Part shown: one piece after another, positions 1-7,644 of the stretch
Layout: each line of letters begins with the position of its first letter
Position numbering within the stretch: the stretch's first letter is position 1
Assembly (NCBI RefSeq): GCF_001277345.1
Contig: NZ_LIUT01000001.1
Location: 2,568,203-2,632,202, forward strand
Length of the DNA stretch: 64,000 nt
Reading direction: 5' to 3'
Source: Paenibacillus solani
GTDB taxonomy: Bacteria > Bacillota > Bacilli > Paenibacillales > Paenibacillaceae
Made by a program: the position numbers and the translations under genes
Notes under the pieces: model-generated
Seen by the model: only the letters and a program-made list of their open reading frames with translations
Told to the model about the DNA's origin: nothing
Database searches by the model: none

Positions 1-498
1 CTCCAGCACCATGCAGTGCTCGGGTTTCACACCTAACATTTCCGCAGCTTTAAGGTATACATCCGGTGCTGGTTTTCCTCTATCCACCTCTTCACCGCTC
101 ACTACGCATTCGAACTGATCCAGGAGATTGAACTTGCGCAATACGGCCGTAATAAATACGGGTGGCGATGATGATGCAATCGCAACTGGGATTTGACGCG
201 CTTTGAGCTCCGCCAAAAGTTCGTGGATGCCGTCAATCGGCTCCATTTCCCTTGCGGTGAGCATTTCTATTTTATTGGACAATTGATACTCAATAATTTC
301 GGCAACCGATTGGGTAAGCTGATATTCATTTTTAATGACTGCCCACATCTCAGGATTGGTCATGCCTACATACTTCTCCAGATCTTCATGAGTAATGGCT
401 GACCCAAAGTCGTTCATCACCTGAATATCCACTTCAAAATGCAGCGGCTCACTGTCAATAATGACGCCATCCATATCAAAGATAAATGCCTGTATCAT
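1..498 (-). CDS. HAD family phosphatase, beta-phosphoglucomutase-like (3' end outside window)
   Basis: The reading frame starts at an ATG at 498 behind a GGAGA ribosome binding site and stays open to the left edge (166 codons seen). Motif I is FDMDGV at residues 7-12, with the nucleophile Asp8 and the acid/base Asp10. An ASSSPP segment fits motif II and GKPAPDVY fits the motif III lysine. A helical cap follows motif I, as in HAD subfamily IA enzymes such as beta-phosphoglucomutase and small sugar-phosphate phosphatases. The substrate cannot be read from sequence. It is the first of three HAD genes within 2.3 kb, all on this strand and of different subtypes. Confidence 0.88.
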   Translation of the reverse strand, partial: MIQAFIFDMDGVIIDSEPLHFEVDIQVMNDFGSAITHEDLEKYVGMTNPEMWAVIKNEYQLTQSVAEIIEYQLSNKIEMLTAREMEPIDGIHELLAELKARQIPVAIASSSPPVFITAVLRKFNLLDQFECVVSGEEVDRGKPAPDVYLKAAEMLGVKPEHCMVLE

Positions 499-527
499 GT
501 TTCATTCTCCTATTCTGCAATATGATG

Positions 528-689
528 TTAACGCCAGATGATATCTAACACCGTTCCGAGCACACCGGATTTATGGCCTCTAAGCACATCGGGATTGAAT
601 ACTTCCACGAACCCGCACTGAGTGCAGGATACGAAGAGATAATGGTGATAATCGATATCAAAGATTTTGCTTAACCCCGTGCCGCTCAT
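528..689 (-). CDS. Small Zn-ribbon-like protein, N-terminally shortened
   Basis: This is a 53-residue frame with a strong AGGAGG five bases before its ATG. It contains GTGLSK, then VSCTQCG, then a C-terminal GTVLDII. That order resembles the small zinc-ribbon proteins of about 65-70 residues (COG3478 type), where a first CxxCG near the N terminus pairs with the second. Here only the second pair remains. An in-frame TAG lies 12 bases before the ATG, so the first pair cannot be recovered upstream. Either a shortened variant is really translated (the ribosome site is good) or it is a remnant that can no longer bind zinc in the usual way. Confidence 0.55.
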   Translation of the reverse strand: MSGTGLSKIFDIDYHHYLFVSCTQCGFVEVFNPDVLRGHKSGVLGTVLDIIWR

Positions 690-754
690 GCTGACCTCCT
701 AACCTTCCCCCCGATTATGTATCCATCAGCATGTCCTGTTTCTCCCCTACGTTA

Positions 755-1453
755 TCATTCCGATGAAATGATATCACGCAGCTCTCCAAGCGTATGAATC
801 TCATACTTGGGCTTAATGGACGTCGGATTTGGCTTGCGCTGCGGGTTATACCAGCAAGTATCAAGCCCGTAACGAATGCCTCCTAGTATATCTGAAGTTA
901 ATGAGTCGCCAACAATGAGTACATCCTTCTTCTCAGGGGAATTCAGCTTGTCAAACGCATAATCAAAAATGCCTTCGTGAGGCTTTTGTGACCCGGCATC
1001 TTCTGAGACGATAATACATTCAAAGGAATCACAGAGCGGCGACCTGCTGATTCGGTTAAATTGCACTTCCTTGATTCCATTCGTGATGATGGCCATTCGT
1101 TGTCCGCGTTCGGCCAGTTGCCTGCAAATCTCTTCTGCCCCTTCCGTCAGAAAGGAGCCTTGTCCTAAATACTTTATGTAGGCATTGCTGAAACCTTCAG
1201 CGTCCAAAGCACATTGGATGCTGTGTTCGGCGAGCAGCCGCTCAAACCTGGCCGTACGCAATTCACTTTGCGTAACGCTCCCCTGCTCAAATTCGTTCCA
1301 CAGCTTCTGGTTAATGCTTCGGTAACTGTCGACGATAGCATCTGTGCATTCCTGATCTATCTCGCCAAATACCCCAGATAGTGCGAATGCCTCCGCTTTG
1401 GCATAGTCGTATAACGTGTCATCCGCATCAAATAATATGACCTTATATCGCAA
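755..1453 (-). CDS. HAD family hydrolase, YjjG/YfnB-type nucleotidase
   Basis: The 232-residue protein begins at a TTG (1453) preceded by AAGGAGG seven bases upstream. Motif I is LFDADDTLYDY near residue 7, motif II is ITNGI, and motif III includes SQKPHEGIFDYA followed by VGDSLTSDILGG. Length, an acidic DADDTL motif I and the GDSLTSDI motif IV are typical of the YjjG/YfnB group, which dephosphorylates non-canonical pyrimidine nucleotides. That substrate is an inference from family membership. The upstream GNAT fragment overlaps its start by 11 bases and runs through its ribosome binding site. Confidence 0.85.
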   Translation of the reverse strand: MRYKVILFDADDTLYDYAKAEAFALSGVFGEIDQECTDAIVDSYRSINQKLWNEFEQGSVTQSELRTARFERLLAEHSIQCALDAEGFSNAYIKYLGQGSFLTEGAEEICRQLAERGQRMAIITNGIKEVQFNRISRSPLCDSFECIIVSEDAGSQKPHEGIFDYAFDKLNSPEKKDVLIVGDSLTSDILGGIRYGLDTCWYNPQRKPNPTSIKPKYEIHTLGELRDIISSE

Positions 1454-1640
1454 TGCTGTGCCTCCTTACATGCTGCTTACCTGTTACAAATTTGCCATGC
1501 AGAAATGCTCTGATCTCCGGTTCATGTGTGATCTCGTAGATCGGATCAAGATCTTCCATCATATACTCTCTGAGCAGGATGTCCTCACACTCTATGGCAA
1601 AGGGTTTATCTGGGACATCGTTAGTAGGCTTGTTATTCAA
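1443..1640 (-). pseudogene. GNAT acetyltransferase, N-terminal remnant
   Basis: Only 65 codons remain of what should be a roughly 170-residue acetyltransferase. The segment ILLREYMMEDLDPIYEITHE is a standard GNAT beta1-alpha1 start. After EIRAFL the similarity ends, and the frame then reads through the ribosome binding site and first codons of the downstream HAD gene before stopping. The acetyl-CoA-binding motif is absent, so it should be inactive. The simplest reading is a deletion that removed the C-terminal two thirds and joined the N terminus to the leader of the next gene. Confidence 0.65.
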
Positions 1641-1664
1641 AATAGTCCTTCTGTATGCACTCGT

Positions 1665-2324
1665 TTAATTACTTTGGCTCCCAGTAACGAGCGCGATCAA
1701 CTGATCGGGCCGCGTATAAATATCATCAGGTTCAACGCCGAATTGTGCATTCTGAACGGTATCAAACCAATGCGCTCCTATGGTCAATACCTGGGCTGAT
1801 TTGCCTGCTGTTATATCCGCATCACTGTCGCCGACAAAAACCACATCTTCCGTGCTCAAATTCAGTATCTCAAGTGCTTTGAATATCCCTTCCGGGTCAG
1901 GCTTGGATCGCTTGACCTCATCTCCCGCGATCGTAGCGACAAAATAACCCGTCAACTTAAGATTTTGCAGACAAATATCCAGGCATCTTCTACTCTTACC
2001 CGTAATAATGACCATGGGTATTCGTAAAGCGGATAACTTCAATACAAGCTCTTGGATCGCTTTTGACAATTGAACATGTTCTTGTAAATCCTTCTCAAAG
2101 ACCTCGTAATAATATTCGATAGCTTCATCTACGTGCGCCGGATTGGAAATATGATTCGCAATAATTTCTTCCTCCGTCGGACCGAAGGTCTGCACGATTT
2201 CTGCATCTGTCAGCAGCTTGCCTTCATATTTTAAGAAAACTGCCCGGAAGGCATTAAACGAGACTGGCAGCGTATCGGCTAATGTACCATCAAAATCAAA
2301 CAACACTGCCTGCACGGTCCTCAT
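1665..2324 (-). CDS. HAD family hydrolase, phosphoglycolate phosphatase/PpaX-like
   Basis: This 219-residue protein starts at an ATG behind AAAGGGGG. Motif I LFDFDGTLADTLP lies at residues 8-20, motif II is VIITGKS, the motif III lysine sits in KRSKPDPEGIFKALE, and motif IV is FVGDSDADI. The DGTLADT signature and the small four-helix cap place it with phosphoglycolate phosphatase and PpaX-like pyrophosphatases. It is next to, but not overlapping, the neighbouring genes and could be co-transcribed with them. The precise substrate is unknown. Confidence 0.85.
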   Translation of the reverse strand: MRTVQAVLFDFDGTLADTLPVSFNAFRAVFLKYEGKLLTDAEIVQTFGPTEEEIIANHISNPAHVDEAIEYYYEVFEKDLQEHVQLSKAIQELVLKLSALRIPMVIITGKSRRCLDICLQNLKLTGYFVATIAGDEVKRSKPDPEGIFKALEILNLSTEDVVFVGDSDADITAGKSAQVLTIGAHWFDTVQNAQFGVEPDDIYTRPDQLIALVTGSQSN

Positions 2325-2374
2325 ACCTAGTTCCCCCTTTCACCCTAATAGCAGATGAAATTCACATTTTCATC

Positions 2375-2857
2375 TTAAACCAAATTCAGTCTCATCTGAA
2401 TAGTCATGATCGGTTGATGATGATCATCTAAAGTTGTAACTTGTACATCGTAAGGCTTAAAGCCAAGTTTATGATAAAAAGCAAGCCCTCTTGAATTCGT
2501 ATTATGGCAGCTAAGATGAATCTGTTTCATTCCATATTTGTCCCTGGCAATGCTTAGCATGGTCTGTAACAGCTTCTGTGCTGCTCCCCGCCCTCTATAG
2601 GATGGAGCTATGATAACATTGCCAAGCCACAGTGTCCCACCCGTCTCTTCATAAAAATTCGCATAACCGATCACCTGTCCCGTCGTTTCCTTTATCAAAA
2701 CCGTAGGCTCATAACGATTCTCAAGCAAACTCAGGATTTGTTCGGGTGTCAAAGGAAACTTCGACTTGGGACTTATATACAGCAGCTCTTCTGGCGTTTG
2801 GGGAAAGTTACATATCGCTGGTAGATCTTCGTCTATCAGCGGCCTATAGGTATACAT
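2375..2857 (-). CDS. GNAT family N-acetyltransferase
   Basis: The 160-residue protein starts behind AAGGAGG seven bases before the ATG, and that site overlaps the end of the upstream methyltransferase gene, so the two are probably translated from one mRNA. The acetyl-CoA pyrophosphate loop is VIIAPSYRGRGAAQKLL (about residues 82-98), followed by the beta5 segment IHLSCHNTNSRGLAFYHKLG. The fold covers the whole length. No substrate-specific feature is visible. Confidence 0.85.
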   Translation of the reverse strand: MYTYRPLIDEDLPAICNFPQTPEELLYISPKSKFPLTPEQILSLLENRYEPTVLIKETTGQVIGYANFYEETGGTLWLGNVIIAPSYRGRGAAQKLLQTMLSIARDKYGMKQIHLSCHNTNSRGLAFYHKLGFKPYDVQVTTLDDHHQPIMTIQMRLNLV

Positions 2858-2872
2858 GTCGCAGCCTCCTTC

Positions 2873-3574
2873 TTACTTCGTCACTCGGGCAATATACATA
2901 CCTCTTCCAATCAATCCTTGTGGATCATGCTCCACATCCAGTCCCGCTTCCTGAAATGCCCAGATCATTTCCTCCACGGTGAAGAGCCCCAGGCGATGCT
3001 CCTCCGTATGATGCTCAATTCCATGCTCGCTGCCAAACAAATACTCAAATTTCATAATAGAGATATTCCCCTCGCGATCCGCATGACTCATCCTGCTCAT
3101 ATGGATTCCTTGACGCTCAACCGTGATCGTATCCACTCTTCCAACAGTCCATACATCCGGAGTAAACCATGGCTCAACCAGAATGACTCCATCCTCGTTC
3201 AGATGTGTCTTGAACTGTATAAGGGTTTGGACCAGCAGATCCAGCGTCCTCACATAACCGATAGAGCTGAATAGACACATGACTACATCATATTTCCGTT
3301 CCAAGCGAAATTGGGTCATATCAGCAACTGTATAATGACCCTGAGGATGTTTTGACTTTGCAATCGAGATAAATTCGGGATTTAGATCGATTCCATCCAC
3401 ATCATAATATGGTTTCAGGTAAACAGCATGCTCTGCTGTTCCGCAAGCAACGTCAAGTATAGCCCCATACTCTTTTCCCTGATTCACGAGATAATCACGA
3501 ACCTGCCGTGCTTCCTGCTCATAATCCTTAGAGCTATAAATGACATCATAATATTTGGAAGATAAATGGAACAT
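2873..3574 (-). CDS. Class I SAM-dependent methyltransferase
   Basis: The 233-residue protein has the SAM-binding motif I ILDVACGTAEHA at about residues 39-50, the acidic motif II VDGIDLNPEF, and VADMTQF as post-motif. The start ATG has AGAGG seven bases upstream. It belongs to the Rossmann-fold methyltransferases with a methyltransf_25-like core. The target (small molecule, rRNA or protein) is not identifiable. Stop and start spacing with the downstream acetyltransferase (16 bases) indicates an operon. Confidence 0.85.
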   Translation of the reverse strand: MFHLSSKYYDVIYSSKDYEQEARQVRDYLVNQGKEYGAILDVACGTAEHAVYLKPYYDVDGIDLNPEFISIAKSKHPQGHYTVADMTQFRLERKYDVVMCLFSSIGYVRTLDLLVQTLIQFKTHLNEDGVILVEPWFTPDVWTVGRVDTITVERQGIHMSRMSHADREGNISIMKFEYLFGSEHGIEHHTEEHRLGLFTVEEMIWAFQEAGLDVEHDPQGLIGRGMYIARVTK

Positions 3575-3723
3575 AATATAACCTCTTTCTACTAGAATAG
3601 ACCCGGTTTAGAGAGCATAATCCAAGCTTAGCTCATCGGCATAGTCTTTTCCATGATTATACATCTGCTGTCAAACGGGATACCCAACGTAACACAAATA
3701 TTGAGGCGGTTTCACTTTAAAAC

Positions 3724-4470
3724 TTAGTCCTCAACCTGCTTACATCTATACCAATATGTATAAATCTCTTTATACTGTAGACCATCATATAGGCGGTTAG
3801 CCGGAACATTTTGCTGAACCACTTGCAGATAACTACTTGAAGCTCCTTTCGCTTTGGCCCATTGAAGAACATGCAGCATCAGTTGTTTGCCGAAGCCCCG
3901 ATTTCTTGAGGATGGCAGTACAGCAATATCATAGAGGCCCAGGACCCCCTCTTCTATTGAGCCTATTCCGCATGCTACAGGTATAGATTGATCATAAAGC
4001 GTAAAGAAACCATACGGTATGACGGATTGACTTAATAGTTTTCTAGTTATCGCTAGATTCCTATCTGACAGTCCCGTTATTTCCCCCAAGATTGATAGCC
4101 AGCCCTCGTCTAAATGCTCCTGAATCAGGATTTCACTATGTATTGGCATGGCGATATCATTCAGATCATCCAATACTTTTACGCTGGATGGCTCAAGCAA
4201 TGAATAACCCATACTATCTAAAGCAGAGTCCAAACCGGGAGGATTAAAAGGAGTAATTTTGAAAATAACATCGAGTCCGGCTTGGGCATAATACTTCTCA
4301 CATTGATGAATCTGTGTGTGCAGGTCCATCGATTTCTCTGAATACAGGGCGTTAATCGAATTAGCTCTCTTCGTATACCCCTCAGCAAATCGTAACAACC
4401 AGCCATGATGAACCACGGTTTGAAGTGCTGGCCAAGCATTCAGTGTCAATTCTTCGATCCGTTTGTGCAT
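3724..4470 (-). CDS. GNAT family N-acetyltransferase, two-part
   Basis: I place the start at the ATG at 4470, preceded by GGGAG. A GTG three codons upstream (4479) lies inside that site. The product is about 248 residues. The N-terminal half (HGWLLRFAEGYTKRANSIN) is typical of long GNAT proteins related to YobR or Eis-like enzymes. The C-terminal GNAT core carries VLPSSRNRGFGKQLMLHVL, the acetyl-CoA loop, and ends with VQQNVPANRLYDGLQYKEIYTYWYR split over the last strand. The substrate is unknown. Confidence 0.8.
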   Translation of the reverse strand: MHKRIEELTLNAWPALQTVVHHGWLLRFAEGYTKRANSINALYSEKSMDLHTQIHQCEKYYAQAGLDVIFKITPFNPPGLDSALDSMGYSLLEPSSVKVLDDLNDIAMPIHSEILIQEHLDEGWLSILGEITGLSDRNLAITRKLLSQSVIPYGFFTLYDQSIPVACGIGSIEEGVLGLYDIAVLPSSRNRGFGKQLMLHVLQWAKAKGASSSYLQVVQQNVPANRLYDGLQYKEIYTYWYRCKQVED

Positions 4471-4522
4471 GTATATCACTCCCGTTCATAAGTTAGGAAT
4501 AAATATACATTATAATGAATTT

Positions 4523-4738
4523 TTACTCAAATCCTATTTCACGAGTTTCTTGCATGTTTAATTCTTGAGAATCACAATCCCTCCCAACATATCCAGCAAA
4601 TAAGATAGAGGTTTTACCACTCCGGGCTCGTCCCACCAGAGCAACTGGAGGGATCAATCTTTTCGATATCTCCCGACTATCAGTTATCCTGGATATATTT
4701 TGTTTTCTCCAATCAGTGATATGTATCCCTATCTTTCC
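4523..4738 (-). other. Open frame with P-loop-like motif, possible gene remnant
   Basis: This 71-codon frame has no convincing start codon. It contains PPVALVGRARSGKTSILFA, which resembles a Walker A loop (GxxxxGKT/S) after a hydrophobic strand, and ends shortly afterwards. It overlaps the small membrane ORF at 4713-4838 by 26 bases. It could be the N-terminal scrap of a lost NTPase or a chance match; nothing else supports expression. Confidence 0.25.
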
Positions 4739-4838
4739 TTAACTCGTTTAAGATGTCCTGCAATACGACCCAGATCGCTCTTAAATATACAATTACAAAT
4801 ACAAAGCCAACTCCCAGTATTAATGCGATGATCTCCAA
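4713..4838 (-). CDS. Small single-pass membrane protein (41 aa)
   Basis: A TTG start at 4838 lies six bases after TAGGAGGGA. The predicted peptide has one hydrophobic helix (ALILGVGFVFVIVYL) followed by an amphipathic, charged tail ending in RKDRDTYH. It sits just before the phosphatase-like gene at 4881-6047 on the same strand, that is, downstream of it in transcription. I do not recognise a family. Support comes from the good ribosome site and the typical micro-membrane-protein composition. Confidence 0.5.
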   Translation of the reverse strand: MEIIALILGVGFVFVIVYLRAIWVVLQDILNELRKDRDTYH

Positions 4839-4880
4839 TGTTTCTCCCTCCTACACGATTGAAGGCTCGAAATCAATCTG

Positions 4881-6047
4881 TTAGATGTAGTCCTTCTCAC
4901 CCTCGGCATTTTTCCGTATCAACAGCTGATCAAACAGCCGACCATCATCGTCGATAGCGCGTATCTCCAAACGATTCTCCGTTACAATGACCTGCAGAAA
5001 ATGAGGCACCGCCAATGATTGCGATGTATGCCACTCTCGCTTAGGGAGGAGCCAGTTCGGCATGGCACCGGCACCGCCCACAACGACGTAGACAATCCCG
5101 TTGTCATAATCTACTTTTCCTTCAGTCACCGGGTGACTTCGTTCGTACACAATAGTGTGCGAGTTGAGAACCAGATCCACCCCATATTTCTCCAACACCG
5201 GGCATAGCTGACGTAAATCCTCGACCTGATAACCACCTGAAACATAAGGCGGATAGTGAAAGAATACAATTTTCCATTTGGAAACACTGCTCGATAATTC
5301 ACGCACCAAGAAATCATACTGTGCATTCCCCGGACTCATCCCGCCTGAGCTGTGAGGATAATCCTCTTTTCTAATCAAATCCGTACTGTCCAAACAGATG
5401 AAATGAACATCCCCATAATGAAAGGCGTAGAAGTTCTTCGGTTCCGGAAATGCAAAAAGGTCATAATACCAGGAGGCGTTATCCTCGTGATTCCCCAAAC
5501 AGCTATAAAGGGGTGTATTCACAAGAAAATCGCGGCCTGGATCGAAAAAGTACTTGTTCCAATCTTCCTCATTCTTCCCATCATTAACGATATCTCCAAT
5601 AAACAAGGCTATATCTGGTCGATACTGCTTCATCAAGCTGAAAATTCTCTGATTAATATGTCCTCCCGACGAATCGAACCCGCTATAACCTCCGGTTTCA
5701 CTGGTCACCGTAAAAGAGAATGGCTTACCTTGTCCTGCTGCTGTCTTGAACATATAAAAGTCCGACTCAATCTCATCCGATTCATGCTGGGAGTAGACCT
5801 TGTAATAATAAGTGGTTCCAGGCTCGAGGTCCTCCACGGTGATTTGGTGTATCCGTGTTGGAGACTCTTCAGCAAAAGTACCGAATAGGTCTACAGGCTG
5901 CTTGTAGTTCCCTTGATGTCCGCTATGTATTCTCTCGGCATGCAAGACGTCCACCCTGGAAATTGCTGGGTAAGACGTTTCCCACATTACGGTCATGGTG
6001 TGTCCGGTCGGGTTTTGCAGGTACGGCCCTTTCACAATGGAAAGCAT
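4881..6047 (-). CDS. Metallophosphoesterase, purple acid phosphatase-like
   Basis: The 388-residue protein has an N-terminal Ig-like domain (GPYLQNPTGHTMTVMWETS, residues about 6-100), as in purple acid phosphatases. A calcineurin-like domain follows with FIGDIVNDG, LGNHED, FFHYPPY and NSHTIVYERS. No signal peptide is visible. Compared with the canonical ligand set, the first motif reads TSETGG instead of a D-containing motif, the tyrosine after GD is missing, and the final GHxHxYER has Ile in place of the second His. One metal site therefore looks altered while the other looks complete. AAGGAGG precedes the ATG. Confidence 0.8.
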   Translation of the reverse strand: MLSIVKGPYLQNPTGHTMTVMWETSYPAISRVDVLHAERIHSGHQGNYKQPVDLFGTFAEESPTRIHQITVEDLEPGTTYYYKVYSQHESDEIESDFYMFKTAAGQGKPFSFTVTSETGGYSGFDSSGGHINQRIFSLMKQYRPDIALFIGDIVNDGKNEEDWNKYFFDPGRDFLVNTPLYSCLGNHEDNASWYYDLFAFPEPKNFYAFHYGDVHFICLDSTDLIRKEDYPHSSGGMSPGNAQYDFLVRELSSSVSKWKIVFFHYPPYVSGGYQVEDLRQLCPVLEKYGVDLVLNSHTIVYERSHPVTEGKVDYDNGIVYVVVGGAGAMPNWLLPKREWHTSQSLAVPHFLQVIVTENRLEIRAIDDDGRLFDQLLIRKNAEGEKDYI

Positions 6048-6122
6048 GTTACAGCCTCCTTCGAATCTATTATTCGGAAAATGATGATTGCCTGACTTCG
6101 CTACCTCTCTAATTATAACTAT

Positions 6123-6138
6123 CTTTTTAGCTAAAAAG
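6123..6138. repeat. 16-bp perfect palindrome
   Basis: CTTTTTAGCTAAAAAG reads identically on both strands and spans the stop codon of the small membrane ORF at 6131. It could form a short A/T-rich hairpin or be a protein-binding site. It is too weak for a standard terminator. Confidence 0.4.
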
Positions 6139-6292
6139 TTACCCCAACCTTATATTCACACCAATGTCGTATCATTTGGATCCCGTATTCATCTATATGG
6201 CTATGCTTCCACCACTGCAGCCAGGTAAAGGAGCCAAAGAATAGGATCAAGGCAAACAGGATCATATCTCCACGTCTTATTTTGGACCACAT
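6131..6292 (-). CDS. Small membrane protein candidate (53 aa)
   Basis: The frame starts at the ATG at 6292 with AGGAAG four bases upstream; another ATG lies at 6307 without a clear site. The peptide begins MWSKIRRGDMILFALILFF, a charged N terminus followed by one membrane helix, then a Trp-rich amphipathic part. It lies divergently from the siderophore-binding gene and upstream of the phosphatase-like gene at 4881-6047. I do not recognise it. The remaining 6293-6466 bases hold no gene I can support. Confidence 0.35.
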   Translation of the reverse strand: MWSKIRRGDMILFALILFFGSFTWLQWWKHSHIDEYGIQMIRHWCEYKVGVTF

Positions 6293-6466
6293 GCTTCTTC
6301 CTGACATGAACAGTCTCTGGAACCCAGGTATGAAGTATGCGCGAAACCATCGAAATGAATTTTGTCACGTTTTTCCACCTACGCCATACGACTTGTACAA
6401 ACGGAAAGGTTTTTTTTACTTTTGTCCATTGAGTCCGGAATCAGCATCCGCTATGATGTTTCTATC

Positions 6467-6485
6467 GAGAATGATTATCATTATC
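6467..6485 (+). promoter_or_regulatory. Fur box upstream of siderophore-binding lipoprotein
   Basis: The 19 bases GAGAATGATTATCATTATC match the GATAATGATWATCATTATC consensus at 18 positions. The site is 35 bases before the start codon at 6520, where it would overlap the promoter or early leader. It implies repression by ferric uptake regulator when iron is sufficient. Confidence 0.88.
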
Positions 6486-6519
6486 TCTAGCTATAGAGAA
6501 CCGTTGTGGAGGAGAAACC

Positions 6520-7533
6520 ATGAAAACTACTAAAAAGTTCCCCTTAACCATCAGCATCCTGACGTTGATGAGTCTCATGCTAATGGCATGCAATGGGAGC
6601 AGTGAGCCAGCTCCCGTTCAGCAAGATACGGCTGGCACAACCATTCAGCCAACCACCCGTTCAAACGATCCCCTACGATCTGAAGCTGACAAGGGAGATG
6701 CCAACCGTTCCTATACCGATTATAAAGGACATCATGTTGAAATCCCTGTATCACCAAAGCGCATCATATTCTCTGGGGAAACCTATAGCGATTTATTCGC
6801 CTTGAGTGTTCAGGCGATCGGTACTGATATGGACCGGGTAAAAGGATCCGTCTATGAAGATAAGACTCAAAACGTTGAAGACATTGGCTTTCCGATCAGC
6901 TACGAGAAGGTACTCGCTCTTAATCCGGATTTGATTATTGTCGCAAACCCGGACGAAACGGCGTACGAACAGCTTTCCAAGATTGCCCCCACTCTTATGT
7001 TTGATACATTTGCTCCTTTGGAACAACGTTTGCCTGAGCTTGGCGATATTCTCGGCAAAAAGCCGGAAGCTGAACAATGGGTAACTGATTATCAAGCTAA
7101 GGCGGACGCCATGTGGCAGCAGTTGAAATCCGTCGGCATGCAACCCGATGAGACGGCCTCCGTCTTCACGTATTATCCGGGGGATCGGCTTTTTGTTATG
7201 GCCAGCACGGGCTTATCTCAAGTACTCTATCATCCTAGCGGCTTTAAGCCCACGCCTAATATTCAACAGTTACTGGATGAAGAAACTGGATTTAAGGAGA
7301 TCTCGATGGAGAAACTTCCGGAGTTTGCAGGAGACAGAATCTTTATCCTGAACCCCGTTCAGCCCGAAGCGCAGAAATCCACGCAAGACATGATGAACAG
7401 TCCGATCTGGGCAAACCTTCCTGCTGTCAAGGCTGGGTATGTGTATACCATCGACATTGCAAAATCAGGTAGTGACGCAGCTACAAGGGAATGGTTACTT
7501 CAAGAGCTTCCGAAAATGATAACCAATAACTGA
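6520..7533 (+). CDS. Iron-siderophore ABC transporter substrate-binding lipoprotein
   Basis: The 337-residue protein starts at an ATG with GGAGGAG upstream. It has a lipoprotein signal with lipobox LMLMAC (Cys24), a Ser/Thr/Gln linker, then a FecB/BtuF-type binding domain: HHVEIPVSPKRIIFSG, ALNPDLIIVANP, KIAPTLMFDTFAP. It should sit on the outer face of the membrane and hand ferric siderophore to a permease. No permease or ATPase lies beside it. Its closest relative in view is the binding domain of the regulator immediately downstream. A Fur box precedes it and a terminator follows it. Confidence 0.92.
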   Translation: MKTTKKFPLTISILTLMSLMLMACNGSSEPAPVQQDTAGTTIQPTTRSNDPLRSEADKGDANRSYTDYKGHHVEIPVSPKRIIFSGETYSDLFALSVQAIGTDMDRVKGSVYEDKTQNVEDIGFPISYEKVLALNPDLIIVANPDETAYEQLSKIAPTLMFDTFAPLEQRLPELGDILGKKPEAEQWVTDYQAKADAMWQQLKSVGMQPDETASVFTYYPGDRLFVMASTGLSQVLYHPSGFKPTPNIQQLLDEETGFKEISMEKLPEFAGDRIFILNPVQPEAQKSTQDMMNSPIWANLPAVKAGYVYTIDIAKSGSDAATREWLLQELPKMITNN

Positions 7534-7543
7534 CCACCTATAA

Positions 7544-7585
7544 GAGACAGTTCAATACTTCCCTATTGAATTGTCTCGTTTTTCT
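7544..7585 (+). terminator. Rho-independent terminator
   Basis: A 14-bp stem (GAGACAGTTCAATA with its complement, one G-U pair) and a short loop are followed by GTTTTTCT, 11 bases after the lipoprotein stop codon. Confidence 0.88.
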
Positions 7586-7598
7586 ATTTACAATTATC

Positions 7599-7617
7599 GA
7601 TATTGATTATCATTATC
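7599..7617 (+). promoter_or_regulatory. Fur box upstream of AraC-type regulator
   Basis: GATATTGATTATCATTATC matches the Fur consensus at 18 of 19 positions, 28 bases before the chosen start at 7645. A TTG at 7603 that opens the frame lies inside this box and is therefore an unlikely start. Confidence 0.87.
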
Positions 7618-7644
7618 ATTAAATATTATGGAGTTGTTGCCATC

